DNA from: Mesostigma viride
Taxonomy: Eukaryota > Streptophyta > Mesostigmatophyceae > Mesostigmatales > Mesostigmataceae
NCBI GenBank assembly: GCA_009746045.1
Contig: RPFO01000985.1
Span: forward strand, 32,766-96,765
DNA: 64,000 bases
Direction: 5' to 3'
Below the pieces are notes generated by a model that made no database searches, was not told where the DNA came from, and saw nothing but the letters and a program-made list of their open reading frames with translations. Below, piece by piece: positions 1-9,689 of the stretch; positions within the stretch are counted from its first letter, which is position 1; each line of letters starts with the position of its first letter. Made by a program: the position numbers and the translations under genes.

Positions 1-2
1 GC

Positions 3-575
3 AAGGCTATAGAGGGTCTGCAGAGCGCGTCGATTGTTTGGAGGATAACCCTCATGCGTGCGTTGGGTGAGATCGCAGAGTTTGAGGTATCTCCCTACGA
101 CCCATCGTTGTTCGTGGCGCGGATGCCGTCTGGTCCTATGTTTGTACAACTGCATGGGGATGACTTGCGTGTCATTGCTTCGCGGTCAGCCTTGCATGCA
201 TTCTATGCTGACATTGGGCGGCGGTTCCCAGTGGGTGAGTTGCAGCAATTGGGGCCGCAGACGCCACGGGTGTTCTGCGGGGTGGTGCAAACCCTGCGGG
301 TGGTGTCGGGTAAGCACCGGATGCACTTGGGTATTCCTGACAAGTACAGGGAGGAGCTCATGCGCGATGTGGAGGAGTTGTGCGCCAAGGGTTTGTGGAG
401 CAGATTGCGTGGCAAGCTCGGCTGGATGGCAGCGGTGTGTGGGCCTGACCTGCTGGTGTTAAGTAGGACTGTGGATGAGGTGTTGGCTCTCGTTTCTCCG
501 TCTGTGATCAAGCAGTATGTTGCTGAGAGCCAGGGTGTAGTACTTTCTGGTTTGTCTCTTTCTCAGCCGATTGTG
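3..575 (+). pseudogene. Ty1/copia pol fragment, reverse transcriptase C-terminal part
   Basis: An open frame enters from the left edge and runs to the MITE boundary at 575. It reads like the end of a Ty1/copia reverse transcriptase: a KAIEGLQSAS stretch (family KALYGLRQA), then SPYDPSLFV, then FVQLHGDD where the catalytic YVDD box normally sits, so one aspartate pair is kept but the tyrosine-valine is changed. The first methionine in frame (54) is internal, not a real start. The frame continues after the MITE at 1073, so the two parts were one gene. The 5' end of the element lies outside the window. Changed catalytic context and later frameshifts point to a dead copy. Confidence 0.75.
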
Positions 576-1068
576 GGCCGGGCCCACTTCAAATGTTCCG
601 CCGTCCAAGCCAAATGTGTGACACTTTTTCGCTATTTTCGCAAAAAAAAAAAAAAATTTCGCACGAGTTCGCGTGATTTTCGCGTGATTTTCGCAAAATT
701 TTCACACATTTTCGCACGATTTCGCACGATTTCGCACAATTTTGCATGATTTTGCATGATTTCGCATGGATTTCAACCAAGGGTCGTTTTGGGGAGTGAC
801 GTTTGACAAAATTTCGCATGAATTCACACACGTTGTGCACATCAAAATTTTTTACCGTCGACATTTTTCACATGAAATTTCGCACGATTTCAGCAAATTT
901 CGCACAAATTCGCACGATTTCAGCAAATTTCACACGATTTCAGCAAATTTCGCACAATTTCGCACAATTTCGCACGACGAATCACTCTGCAGAGTGACGA
1001 TCGTCGAAAAAGTCAAAAAAACGACAAAAAGTGTCACACTTTTCGGAACATTTGAAGTGGGCCCGGCC
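576..1068. mobile_element. MITE with 25-bp terminal inverted repeats
   Basis: A 493-bp insertion with perfect 25-bp inverted ends (576-600 and 1044-1068, beginning GGCCGGGCCCACTTC). It is flanked by a 4-bp target duplication TGTG (572-575 and 1069-1072). Removing the element plus one TGTG restores the copia reading frame across the site. The inside is built from short repeats around TTTCGCACGATTTCGCAC and has no coding potential. It is a non-autonomous DNA transposon; the superfamily is not clear from a 4-bp duplication and these ends. Confidence 0.88.
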
Positions 1069-1072
1069 TGTG

Positions 1073-1590
1073 TTGCATTGCTTTGCTGACACGTCTGGCG
1101 AGGGCAGGGAGCTCACCAAGACGAGAGCTCGCATGGGCGGCTTGTTTGTGCTCTCCAACCCCAAGGGCAATGGTTCGCTCTGTGGGTGGTACTCTAGGTT
1201 GTGCCGCAGGGTGGCAGTTGGATCGGATACCAATGAGTGTCGCGGGGTGTGTGAGTGGCCATCAAGGCGTCCCTGTATCTAGAGCAATGTCTGCGCTGGA
1301 TGGGCAAGTGGCTGGATGCTCGTTTGGTACTGACCACGACTGTGCATACCGACAGTCAGCCGCTTGTGAGTTTCATTCTCAACAGCCTGTCCAGGACGCG
1401 CGACCTGGATTTCCTACTACTCAAGGAACTGTCATACGCAGTGAGCGTGCTTCATCTACCTGGGAAGCTCAACCCGGCTGATGCGCTGACCAAGCTGTTT
1501 GCTGGGGCGCGCGACCAGTATCGCCTCCTGCGGATGGTCATGGGGGGCTCTCTCGGGGATCTGCAAGGACTGCTGGAGGGTTTGATGTAG
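1073..1590 (+). pseudogene. Ty1/copia pol fragment, RNase H part
   Basis: This continues the copia pol. The first half stays in the upstream frame (LHCFADTSGEGRELTKTR, the start of RNase H). Near 1255 the frame slips, and the second half (1255-1590) carries the RNase H end: TDSQPLVSFILN and HLPGKLNPADALTKLF, matching the copia pattern of an aspartate near DSQ and a terminal ADxLTK box. It ends at a stop at 1588-1590. One frameshift separates the halves, so the copy is not functional as read. Confidence 0.75.
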
Positions 1591-2556
1591 ATCTGGGCAA
1601 TGGACCATGTGGCATGAGAATTTCAGGCTGGCAGGCGTTGGGACGCATTACATGTGGGCTGGGAATGACCCCTGGATCGAGCCCATCTCAGGATGACCCA
1701 GTACGGTTGGATAACTCTATCTTGGTGGGGATGTACCCGATGGGATGGTTCTGGGTTGAGGACCTGATCGGAGGCGGGGACTGTGGTTGGTGATGTGTGA
1801 AAGTCCGTGGGTTCAGGGTGTGGTTGGTGTTGGAGCCGAGGGTGGTCTTTTGATCAGTCTTGTATTCTCGCTTGCTTACTTGACTTACTGACAGATGCTG
1901 GTTGTACTACCAGGGCGTGAATGGGCGCCAAGTGAGGGGTGCGGACTCCCCTAGTACATAGCGTCCTGTGTTAGTGCTTCCTGGTGAGGTGTCTGTCGGT
2001 TACTCTCGAGCTGAGTGAGATAATGATTGGTGGGATGTGTGTCTGCTCGGGAAAAAGCGGCTGGTGTTATATTATAGGTTTCAGCTCGCAGTCACATGGA
2101 AATAATTAATGATTGTGTGCCGGTACTTAGCCATTTTGTGGTTCGAGGCGTTCGGGTTAATTCAGCGCATTGGGACTTAGCCGTTTTGAGGTTCGGCTGA
2201 ATTTTGGCTTGTGTGATCCACAACGATTTAAGTTACGCTGTGTGCGTTATGCCTCGTGAGTTACGCCCTAGACTTTGGCTGTGCGGCACTGGTCCGGTAC
2301 TGAGGTGCGGACTAGGATTCTGGGTACTGCCGGCTGGCGTGACAAGTGGCGAGATACTGGTGTGTGTCGATTGGTCGGTACTCGGCTGGTGTGCTGTAAC
2401 GGAGATGTGTAACGGAGATGTGTAACGGAGATGCGTTCCCAGGCTTGCGTCGGTGCCTAGCGCCGCAGGCTAGCCTAGCCGCCTGACAGACGATGATGAT
2501 CCAAAAGCCAGCATTGTGTTGCGGCGGTCCAACGGTTGTTGCTGCTATGCTGGCAA
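1591..2556. other. No gene recognised; probable copia 3' region and unassigned DNA
   Basis: Just after the copia stop this stretch could be its 3' untranslated region and LTR, but no second LTR is in view to confirm that. Two near-repeats (TAGCCATTTTGTGGTTCG and TAGCCGTTTTGAGGTTCG, about 2129-2195) and a triple GTAACGGAGATGT (2396-2432) are visible. Short open frames here look like noise. Confidence 0.4.
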
Positions 2557-3166
2557 AGGAGGGGTGACATACAGCCATGCTATTTGGGGGCCCAATACCG
2601 CCACCGCCAGGTCGAAATGTCCAGCCCCCATATTGAACTCAGGGTCCAATGCCAACCGCCGGAATGAAACTTGCTGGCCCCCAGTATGCTAGCGCCCCCC
2701 TGGGGCGCCGCCACCGACCGGTGCGCCGACAGCCGGCCCCCATATGCCCCCCCCCAACGCGCTGAAAAATTTTCGTGTTCAGTGACCAGATCACAATTCG
2801 ATCCGGGCGCAAAATGATTGGCTGTACGGTACGAACAAAAAACAAAATTTTAGTATCGAAGTTCCGCAGCGCTTGCTGAATTTGCCCCGGAAGCCCGGGG
2901 GAACTTTCCCCGCTGAAAGGTGTCCGCGGAAGCGAATTGTAGCCAACGCGGAAGCGTGTGAAGACAACGCAGCAGACGAGCACTTGCCACGTGGCAAATC
3001 CCCTTTGGCAGTAGGCTCGCCATATGGGGGCCATGACCACCCGCCGGCAGGCTATTTCAGCCGCAGCCCCTATATTAATATAGGGGCCGGACCAATGCAG
3101 CCACCGGCAGCCTTGGGGCCAGACCCTAGTACCGGTGAAATTTTGGCTGGACATGTCACCCCTCCT
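2557..3166. mobile_element. MITE with 8-bp target-site duplication
   Basis: A 610-bp element bounded by a perfect 14-bp inverted repeat, AGGAGGGGTGACAT (2557-2570) and its complement (3153-3166). It is flanked by the 8-bp duplication GCTGGCAA (2549-2556 and 3167-3174). The interior carries several GGCCCCCATAT and GCCGCCACCG-like blocks and one small palindrome around CCTATATTAATATAGG (about 3079-3094). No protein is encoded. An 8-bp duplication fits hAT, P or Merlin-type transposases, but the ends do not start with the usual hAT CAG. Confidence 0.85.
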
Positions 3167-3375
3167 GCTGGCAATGGCTATGGTTGCGCTGGTAAATTAA
3201 GCTGGGGGCTTGGCTCTGAGTTTGTAACCTGATTACCGTAAAATTATCCTTTAATAAAATTCGAACTCGATTTTAACAGGCCGCCATCGCCCAGCGCAGC
3301 CACAATGTCATCGTCAAGCACTTCGACCAGCCGGCATGCAGGTGAGACCTCGACGAGCCTTCTCACGGCATTTAA

Positions 3376-5228
3376 GGGGTCCGGACGGACCGGAATTATT
3401 TCGCGCCAAAAAATTCGCGCCGGTACCCGGCACGTGAAATTGTGGTGCACGATGCGCGTAACCCTTGCGCCAAGTTGGCCATGGCGACGTGCGTTAGGTA
3501 ATAAATGCAGTAATATGGCAATAAGACCGCAGAAAATTATGCAGATGCGTCAAATCAAAGTTTCATCATGATCTTGCGTAGCCGAAGATGCATTATTGAC
3601 GAGATCGATGCCATTTTTCATCCGCGTTTGCGAGGGGGTCTGGCCCGGAAATCTTGCCGCAACGAATAAGCAGCAATACATGCCTACAGCGATAATTACA
3701 AAGGTTCTTAGTCCCTAGCGATGCAGAAAGCAACGTTCATTAACGGGGAGATTGAAAATGTTAAAGAACCTTTTATTTTATTACTTTTCCTCGTCATTTT
3801 CGGAAAGAAAACGCCAGGTCCTGCTTTATGCGCTGTCAACCCGTCCATGGGTGGCTGGCATTTCCTGCGCGCCTTGTCAGGAAAGATAGCATGCCATTGT
3901 ACGTCTATTATCCAGTGGTTACCCCCGAAGTCTATTGCGTTTAGAAATCCCTTTATTAGATGCTTATTTTTATATTAGATGCTTAGTAGCCATGCTTATG
4001 AGGATGGCTGCAAGCCATTTCTCTTATGGCTTTGCTGTATTTCGTGTTTGCGCTTACAGTTCTGTTTTGTTGGTTGGTTTTTGAACGGGGTGATGTGAAC
4101 CTGCAGGGTTAGAACATTGTGTTATTATTGCTGGTTGATTGAGGCATCATCCTCTACTCTAAGTCAGCATAGCACGTGTAGATGAGCATGCTGTTTATGC
4201 ACCTTATTGTTGAGCATGGTTTACAACCATGGTGAGGTGTGGGGTGTGGCTAGCATGTACGAGTCACCCATCTAATCCCACATGTTTCTGTTGCTATTGA
4301 ACGTTGCTTGGGCCTCTAAACATTTCTGTTATTACCAATGAAGATTGCCAACTATGCTACCATAGTGTGGTGCTGCATGCTATGAATGACCTCTCTAGTA
4401 CTCAAGGCTCATGCTCAGCTTGATCCTGCATTTGGTGGCTGTTTGTATAACTCAATTGGCAGCCGTCTATGTTAGGATTCTGATGATTTGTGGTGGGCAG
4501 GTGATGAAAAGGGTTATGTTTGAGCTCATGCCAGTCTATACTAGGGTTGAGGGGTGGCAGTTGAGGACACTAGTTTATGCCATCAGTCTAGCTCAGAATG
4601 ACCTGAATTTTGATTCCAAGATAGTTTGCATGATAAATAACTTGCTGGCACCTTGTTTGCCCCACTTGGTGGTGGGCAAGGTTGTGATTGGTGCAGCCAT
4701 TTGGCATAAAACCGTATTTTCGTGCATTTTTTTTTTTCATACAACAGAACATAACAGTTCACATACGTGGTCAGAATGAGCTGAAAATTGGTCCCATTGA
4801 TATTCCCACCCTGTGGAAGTTATTTTTGTCTCCCTGGGCCCAACCCATGCGTATTTGATTTGATTTTTTTTTTTTAGTCACAAAAAAGACGTATTTTTCG
4901 GTAAACTGCATAAGTATGCCCAGACGTGCGATTTTGGTGCTGCAAATTAGCTCCATTCTTTGGTCTGGGTGGGGATTTGACAAAAATGAGGTGTTTGGTC
5001 CACAAGTGTGGGGGGGTTGTCCTAGGCAATCCGTGCTTTTAGGGGGTGTGCGCGCTAAAAATAGCTCCGTGCACATGTATGGTGATGGACCTTGAACTCA
5101 AAAAGTAGCCAGATGCATGCCCAAGGGTCATATTTATGGCCCCCCATCATAATTTGCATTGCCAGAATGGGTATTGAGTGCAAAACATGTGTATTCAATT
5201 TGGGGGGGTTCAGGTCCGGCCGGACCCC
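3376..5228. mobile_element. TTAA-targeting DNA transposon, non-autonomous
   Basis: The ends are GGGGTCCGGACGGACC (3376-3391) and the complement of GGGGTCCGGCCGGACC (5213-5228), 15 of 16 identical, each itself nearly palindromic. Both are flanked by TTAA (3372-3375 and 5229-5232). TTAA duplication is typical of piggyBac and Kolobok families. No transposase is visible in the 1853 bp; the longest open frame (4411-4779, 122 codons) matches nothing I know. It appears to sit inside the 5' part of LINE A, because ORF1-like sequence starts soon after its right end. Confidence 0.72.
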
Positions 5229-5232
5229 TTAA

Positions 5233-5945
5233 GCGCGACATTTCTTGTCCCCATGCGACTCACTGGTGAGCTGCGGATGTCGGCGCTGTCCGCCTCCCCC
5301 GCGCGCGGGGTACGAAGGCTGGCCCGGCACCCATGCTCCTCACCTTTAAGTACATGGCGGACAAGCTGGCGTTCCTTAAATGCCGCAATATAAGCTCTCG
5401 AGGACTCGCTTTATTCACGCTCAGTGGACGACGACTTGACCCTGGTCCCTGGCCCAGCAACAGCCGCGGCGACGCGAGCTATGGCCGACCTACCTTCAGC
5501 TCCGGCAGAGCGCACGGGGGAAGCGGCCGGTATACTGGAGGGGGGCGGCCGGCCATCCACGTTGACCACAAGCCCTGGCAGGCACCTCCTGCCAACTCAG
5601 ACTAGGGAATATATACCAGTAGTGTAGTAGATTAGTCAGGCTTAGCCTAGCATGTGGCCCACGCGCATGTGCGCGCCCATAATGGCCCCCATGGATGATG
5701 CCTTCCGAATTTAGCCAAGCCATGCCTATAATTATGGAGGTCCCATTATAATGGGACCTCCTGGAGGATGGCATGGATGGTGCACATTAAGAATTTAGCC
5801 ATGCTATGCCTAGGCAGAGAGACGCTCTCTGTTGATCTCGAGAAGCCCTGCCCTATAGCTCTTGTATAGCCATGATGATCTTCCCCCACATGACAGGCTC
5901 CCCCTTAGGCTGGGCATAGCTTGATAGATCATGGGGGTGCAGGGT
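5233..5945 (+). pseudogene. LINE A, 5' part: ORF1 C-terminus and inter-ORF spacer
   Basis: In shifting frames this region encodes an L1-type ORF1 end. MLLTFKYMADKLAFLK (5333-5380) is followed by VDDDLTL and an ELWPTYLQLR-like stretch (about 5424-5600). The same sequence, better preserved, lies on the minus strand at 32100-32434. A non-coding spacer with AGCCATGATGATCTTCCCCC follows and also has a counterpart in LINE C (31840-31900). LINE A stops at 5945 because a hAT element is inserted there; it resumes at 29752. Several small indels break the frame. Confidence 0.65.
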
Positions 5946-6011
5946 CAGTGTTTTTTTTAAGGTTTTCGTTACTAGTGGCGCTAGGCCACTTGTGGCGTTT
6001 CGAACTATGAA

Positions 6012-6443
6012 AATCGGATTTCTCTGAAAATAGTTTATTAAACAGCATGCGGGAAAGAAAGGGCCGCCACAACCTTGTGGCTGTACATGCAGAAAGGCTT
6101 GTTAGACGAATGGGGACGGCTTGTTGTTTACCGGGGAATCCTACTGGCAACTAGCTTTGCCTTTTGTAAGTCAGGCGCCGTTTGTTTGAACGGCCGGCCA
6201 TGTGTTGAATGCTGACGGAAGTTGCGTCAAAAAGCTGTAATAAAATCTGATGTAACCAGCACTCACCAATTGATTGGTGTGCTGCTTGGTTGGGTAGTGT
6301 GTTCAGGGTTGCATTCGAAGAGTACACATGGCCTGACAGCTCAGACGTGTGACAGATGAGCTGGCTGGCTGAATTATTAAATTGTCAGCGTTAGGATATT
6401 TCTGGTTTTGCCGTTTTCCATTTTGACGGTAGGCTTGATAAGC
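6012..6443 (+). repeat. 432-bp segment U-left, copy 1
   Basis: Same length as 25569-26000 and no difference seen by eye. It ends at CTTGATAAGC, where LINE B is inserted. It belongs to the interior of the hAT-like element and has no coding potential that I recognise. Confidence 0.85.
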
Positions 6444-7916
6444 TTGGGGAAAGTCAAATGGGCTTCCGTCCTGGGCGCAACACCGTCATGGCCATCTTCG
6501 TCGCGCGTCGCCTCTTCGAGGAAATCGCTCTCCTGCAACCTGGTGAGTTTCCCGCCATCCTGATCTTCGTCGACTTCATCAAGGCTTTTGATTCTGTCCT
6601 CTGGGACGCTCTATGGGCTGTACTTGCTCGCGCTCGCGTCCCCACTCCCCTGATTACCGTCATCCGCACGCTGTATGAGGGGTCGACCACTTCGGTGCGC
6701 ACTCAACACGGCATTACCCCGCCCTGCCCACTGCAGACCGGCGTCTGGCAGGGTTGCGTCCTGTCGCCGTACCTGTTTATTATTGTAGTGGATTATGTTA
6801 TGCGCCAGGCACGTGCTCGCTTTGCTAGCATTGCAGGCCGTGCCCCTGGCCTAGCGATCACGAACGAGCTTGGGGAAGGGGGGCCGACTAACAAGCAGAA
6901 TTTACTAGCTGACCTCATTTATGCCGACGACATCACGCTCATCGAGAAGCCGGAGTCTGCCCAACTTTGGCTGGACTGCCTGGCGCTCGAGGCTCGGGCG
7001 GTTGGTCTAGAAATCAGCCCCAAAACGGAGGCCCTGGCCCTCGGCATGGCAGGGCCCCCACCCACACTCCGCCTCTTAGACGATGCCGAGGTCAACTACC
7101 CTACTTCAGGCCGCTTCAAGCTGCTCGGCAGTTGGCTTCCCGACTGCGAGGACGACATGACGACACGGATCGGCATGGCGTGGGCGCACCTCCATGACCA
7201 CCGCCGCTGGTGGAGCAACCCCGCCCTACCCCGGATCGTCAAGCGTGACCTCTTCAAGGTCGTCATTCTGACGATCCTGACCTACGGCGCCGAGACGTGG
7301 ACACTGATGCAGGAGCTGGAGCAACGACTCGACGGCGCCGTCACCAAGATGCTGCGCAAGGCCCTTAACATCCCCTTTGGTTTGCACATTAGTAATGAGG
7401 ATTTGTACGCTGATTTGCCCTATGTTTCCCACATTATTAGGCACAGGCGCCTGGGCCTAGCCGGGCACCTGGCCCGCACAGATCAGGTAGATACATCAGA
7501 TAGACTAGCTGGCACCAAGCCCGCCCAGCCTGGGCGATATGTCCTCACCTGGCGTGCCCCCGGCCGCGCGCGGCAGGGCCGCCACCCGTGGACTTTTCGT
7601 GATAGACTCGGCATGGACATGTGCTACACTAGACGTGACGGGCTCACCCCCGGGCAGCCTCCTGGTTTGTCTGTAATATGGAGGCAGATGGTGCGCAAGG
7701 ATAGATGGCAAGTAGTGATGAAGGAGACCACCCCCAAGCCTGTGGGGGCTCCGCGTGTGACCAAGTATGGCATTCATAGCGATTCGGGCCGCGGTGCCCA
7801 CACCCCTGTAACTAGGACCTAGATAGCTTATACCATCCATTCCATCCCATGTTCCGCTCCCACTGAGGGCTTATGCTCACGTGACGCAGTCACGTGTCTA
7901 TTAATTAATTAATTAA
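6444..7916 (+). mobile_element. LINE B, 5'-truncated non-LTR retrotransposon
   Basis: A 1473-bp insertion flanked by the 9-bp duplication TTGATAAGC (6435-6443 and 7917-7925). It begins abruptly inside the reverse transcriptase and ends in a (TTAA)n-type tail at 7900-7916, the classic shape of a truncated LINE copy made by target-primed reverse transcription. The undisturbed target is visible at 25992-26002. Its protein closely resembles that of LINE C. Confidence 0.88.
6458..7822 (+). CDS. LINE reverse transcriptase, C-terminal two thirds
   Basis: A 454-codon open frame from the first methionine after the truncation point. Visible reverse transcriptase blocks in order are FVDFIKAFDSVLWDALW (about residues 30-46), GVWQGCVLSPYLF (about 92-104) and the catalytic YADD (about 151-154). 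A C-terminal connection region TYGAETWTL and a LYADLPYVSHIIRHRRLGLAGH stretch (given here only as positions about 310-330) follow. The N-terminal fingers are missing because the insertion is 5'-truncated. The frame is intact to its stop, so this copy is young or well preserved, but it lacks ORF1, an endonuclease and the start of the reverse transcriptase. Confidence 0.88.
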   Translation: MGFRPGRNTVMAIFVARRLFEEIALLQPGEFPAILIFVDFIKAFDSVLWDALWAVLARARVPTPLITVIRTLYEGSTTSVRTQHGITPPCPLQTGVWQGCVLSPYLFIIVVDYVMRQARARFASIAGRAPGLAITNELGEGGPTNKQNLLADLIYADDITLIEKPESAQLWLDCLALEARAVGLEISPKTEALALGMAGPPPTLRLLDDAEVNYPTSGRFKLLGSWLPDCEDDMTTRIGMAWAHLHDHRRWWSNPALPRIVKRDLFKVVILTILTYGAETWTLMQELEQRLDGAVTKMLRKALNIPFGLHISNEDLYADLPYVSHIIRHRRLGLAGHLARTDQVDTSDRLAGTKPAQPGRYVLTWRAPGRARQGRHPWTFRDRLGMDMCYTRRDGLTPGQPPGLSVIWRQMVRKDRWQVVMKETTPKPVGAPRVTKYGIHSDSGRGAHTPVTRT

Positions 7917-7941
7917 TTGATAAGCATCACTAGGAAGTCGG

Positions 7942-8400
7942 GTTCTGAGATTTTTCTCAGGAATCCTGAGATTTCCTGAGATGAACTCAGGATTTCCTGA
8001 GATTTTCTCAGGATTTCCTGAGATATCCTGATTTTTTTCTCAAGATGTCCTGAGAATCCTGAGTTTTTTCTGAGATTTTCTCAGGAATCCTGATATTATA
8101 TCAGGACTTCCTCCTGAGAATCCTGAGAAGTGCCTGAGATGCGTCTCGCGAAACACTGAGAAACACTGAGAATCCTGAGAAAATCCTGAGATCCTGAGAA
8201 AAATGTCGAAACAACACAAAAAATCTCAAGATCTTGAGATTTTCCCGCTGAATCAGAAAAAAATCAGGAAAATCAGGACACTTAGCATGGCACAAAAAAT
8301 CAGGAAAATCAGGACACTTACATGGCACAAAAAATCAGGAAAATCAGGACACTGAGCATGACACTTGAGAACTCTCAAGTGCATGAAGACAGGACACTTA
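7942..8400. repeat. CACTA left subterminal repeats
   Basis: Dense direct and inverted copies of TCAGGATTTCCTGAGA-like motifs run from 7950 to about 8200. Then about three copies of a roughly 35-bp unit containing AAAATCAGGAAAATCAGGAC occur at 8260-8360. Subterminal arrays of this kind bind the element-encoded proteins in known CACTA transposons. Confidence 0.75.
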
Positions 8401-8526
8401 TGCATTATATGTGGATGCAGAAATGATGCAGTTGACACACATGTTCATTGGAAATAAATAAATAGAAGTGTGACAAGCACACAAAAAGTTACATCAATCC
8501 ATCATTACATTATATTAGGAATATAA

Positions 8527-9585
8527 TCAATCCCACTCCTCATCAGTGTATGCAGCACTGTCAGAGTCCGCATAATTTACTACCACACGTTGCCTCTCAC
8601 TTCTCCTTTGTGTGGGAATGCATGCCTCACCGTCGCTGCTCAGCGACAAATCACTAGCAATGTCATCAGGGCTTGATGCGCTGCCACTAGCCGCTGCCAT
8701 GGACTTGTCAGCAATGCTCTTGCCACGCGAGCGGTTTGGTGCAGCGGCTGAGTGTGTTTCTACCAATGTGTCCGCAGTGCGCTTGCCACGCGAGCGGCTT
8801 GGTGCAGTGGTTGCTTGTGGCTCTACCAATGTGCCAACAGTGCGCTTGCCACGTGAGCGACTTGGTGCAGTGGTTGCTTGTGGCTCTACCAATGTGCCAA
8901 CAGTGCGCTTGCCACGTGAGCGATTAGGTGCAGTGGTTGCTTGTGGCTCCGCAGCCATGCGTGCAGTGGTTGCTTGTGGATCTATGGGTGCAGTGCGATT
9001 ACCTTGTGAACGACCTCGTGTTGTCATGTCTCTTCGCTTAACACACAGTGTCACCTTGCGCTGCAGGTTCATATCAGCATACACGTCTGTGGTTCTCAGC
9101 TGAGCACCTGCAGCACGGGATAATACATGCTGGGCTGCACTACACGTTTCCTTTACCATTTGCCACGGCAATTTACAGTGCACGATGGCTATCTCAGGTG
9201 CATACTCTGGATCAACTACAAAACCAACTGAACATACACTCCCGGGAAGGACTAAAGCATCCTGCTTGGGCGCTCGCTCCCCTAAAGGTATAAGCGTCAA
9301 TCCCTCTAAAGGGAGCTCTTTCACAGAACCGGCATCAAACAGAGCGACCTTTAAAAGAACTTGCCTACTCCATCCTTCCGTCGGGGCACGGAGGAAACTA
9401 TGCAGAATGTGTGTGATGCGGCCGTACCTAACCCCCTCTTTACCATAAACCATTACTCCTGAGTTGCGATGGCGAACAGTTTGTCGAAGGTCGGCGACTG
9501 CAGTTCGGTAATTGCTGCCATTGATGTGGATTGAGTCATGCTCGTCACAAGCAGGCTCCATGCCACACACCGCCGCCGTAATCAT
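8527..9585 (-). CDS. CACTA-associated protein, C-terminal part
   Basis: A 352-codon frame from the methionine at 9583-9585; the frame stays open upstream to about 9680, so an earlier exon is likely. Near residues 36-75 it reads HRNSGVMVY, RYGRITHILHSF and VLLKVALFDAG. This resembles the conserved C-terminal module of EnSpm/CACTA transposases, where a short beta-rich domain follows the catalytic core. The second half contains imperfect repeats of about 23 residues built on PQATTAPSRSRGKRT (residues about 200-290), then a Ser/Asp-rich acidic tail ending in EEWD. Its place inside CACTA ends supports the assignment. I see no DDE catalytic region. Confidence 0.6.
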   Translation of the reverse strand: MITAAVCGMEPACDEHDSIHINGSNYRTAVADLRQTVRHRNSGVMVYGKEGVRYGRITHILHSFLRAPTEGWSRQVLLKVALFDAGSVKELPLEGLTLIPLGERAPKQDALVLPGSVCSVGFVVDPEYAPEIAIVHCKLPWQMVKETCSAAQHVLSRAAGAQLRTTDVYADMNLQRKVTLCVKRRDMTTRGRSQGNRTAPIDPQATTARMAAEPQATTAPNRSRGKRTVGTLVEPQATTAPSRSRGKRTVGTLVEPQATTAPSRSRGKRTADTLVETHSAAAPNRSRGKSIADKSMAAASGSASSPDDIASDLSLSSDGEACIPTQRRSERQRVVVNYADSDSAAYTDEEWD

Positions 9586-9689
9586 CGTGGGGAGGCGTGG
9601 CTCCTGGTTTTGCGTGATCCATTGCTTTCTATCTGAGCAAGTGACTTGACTAGTGCGAGACCCAAAGTGGAAATGCCGTGTCTATTCCG

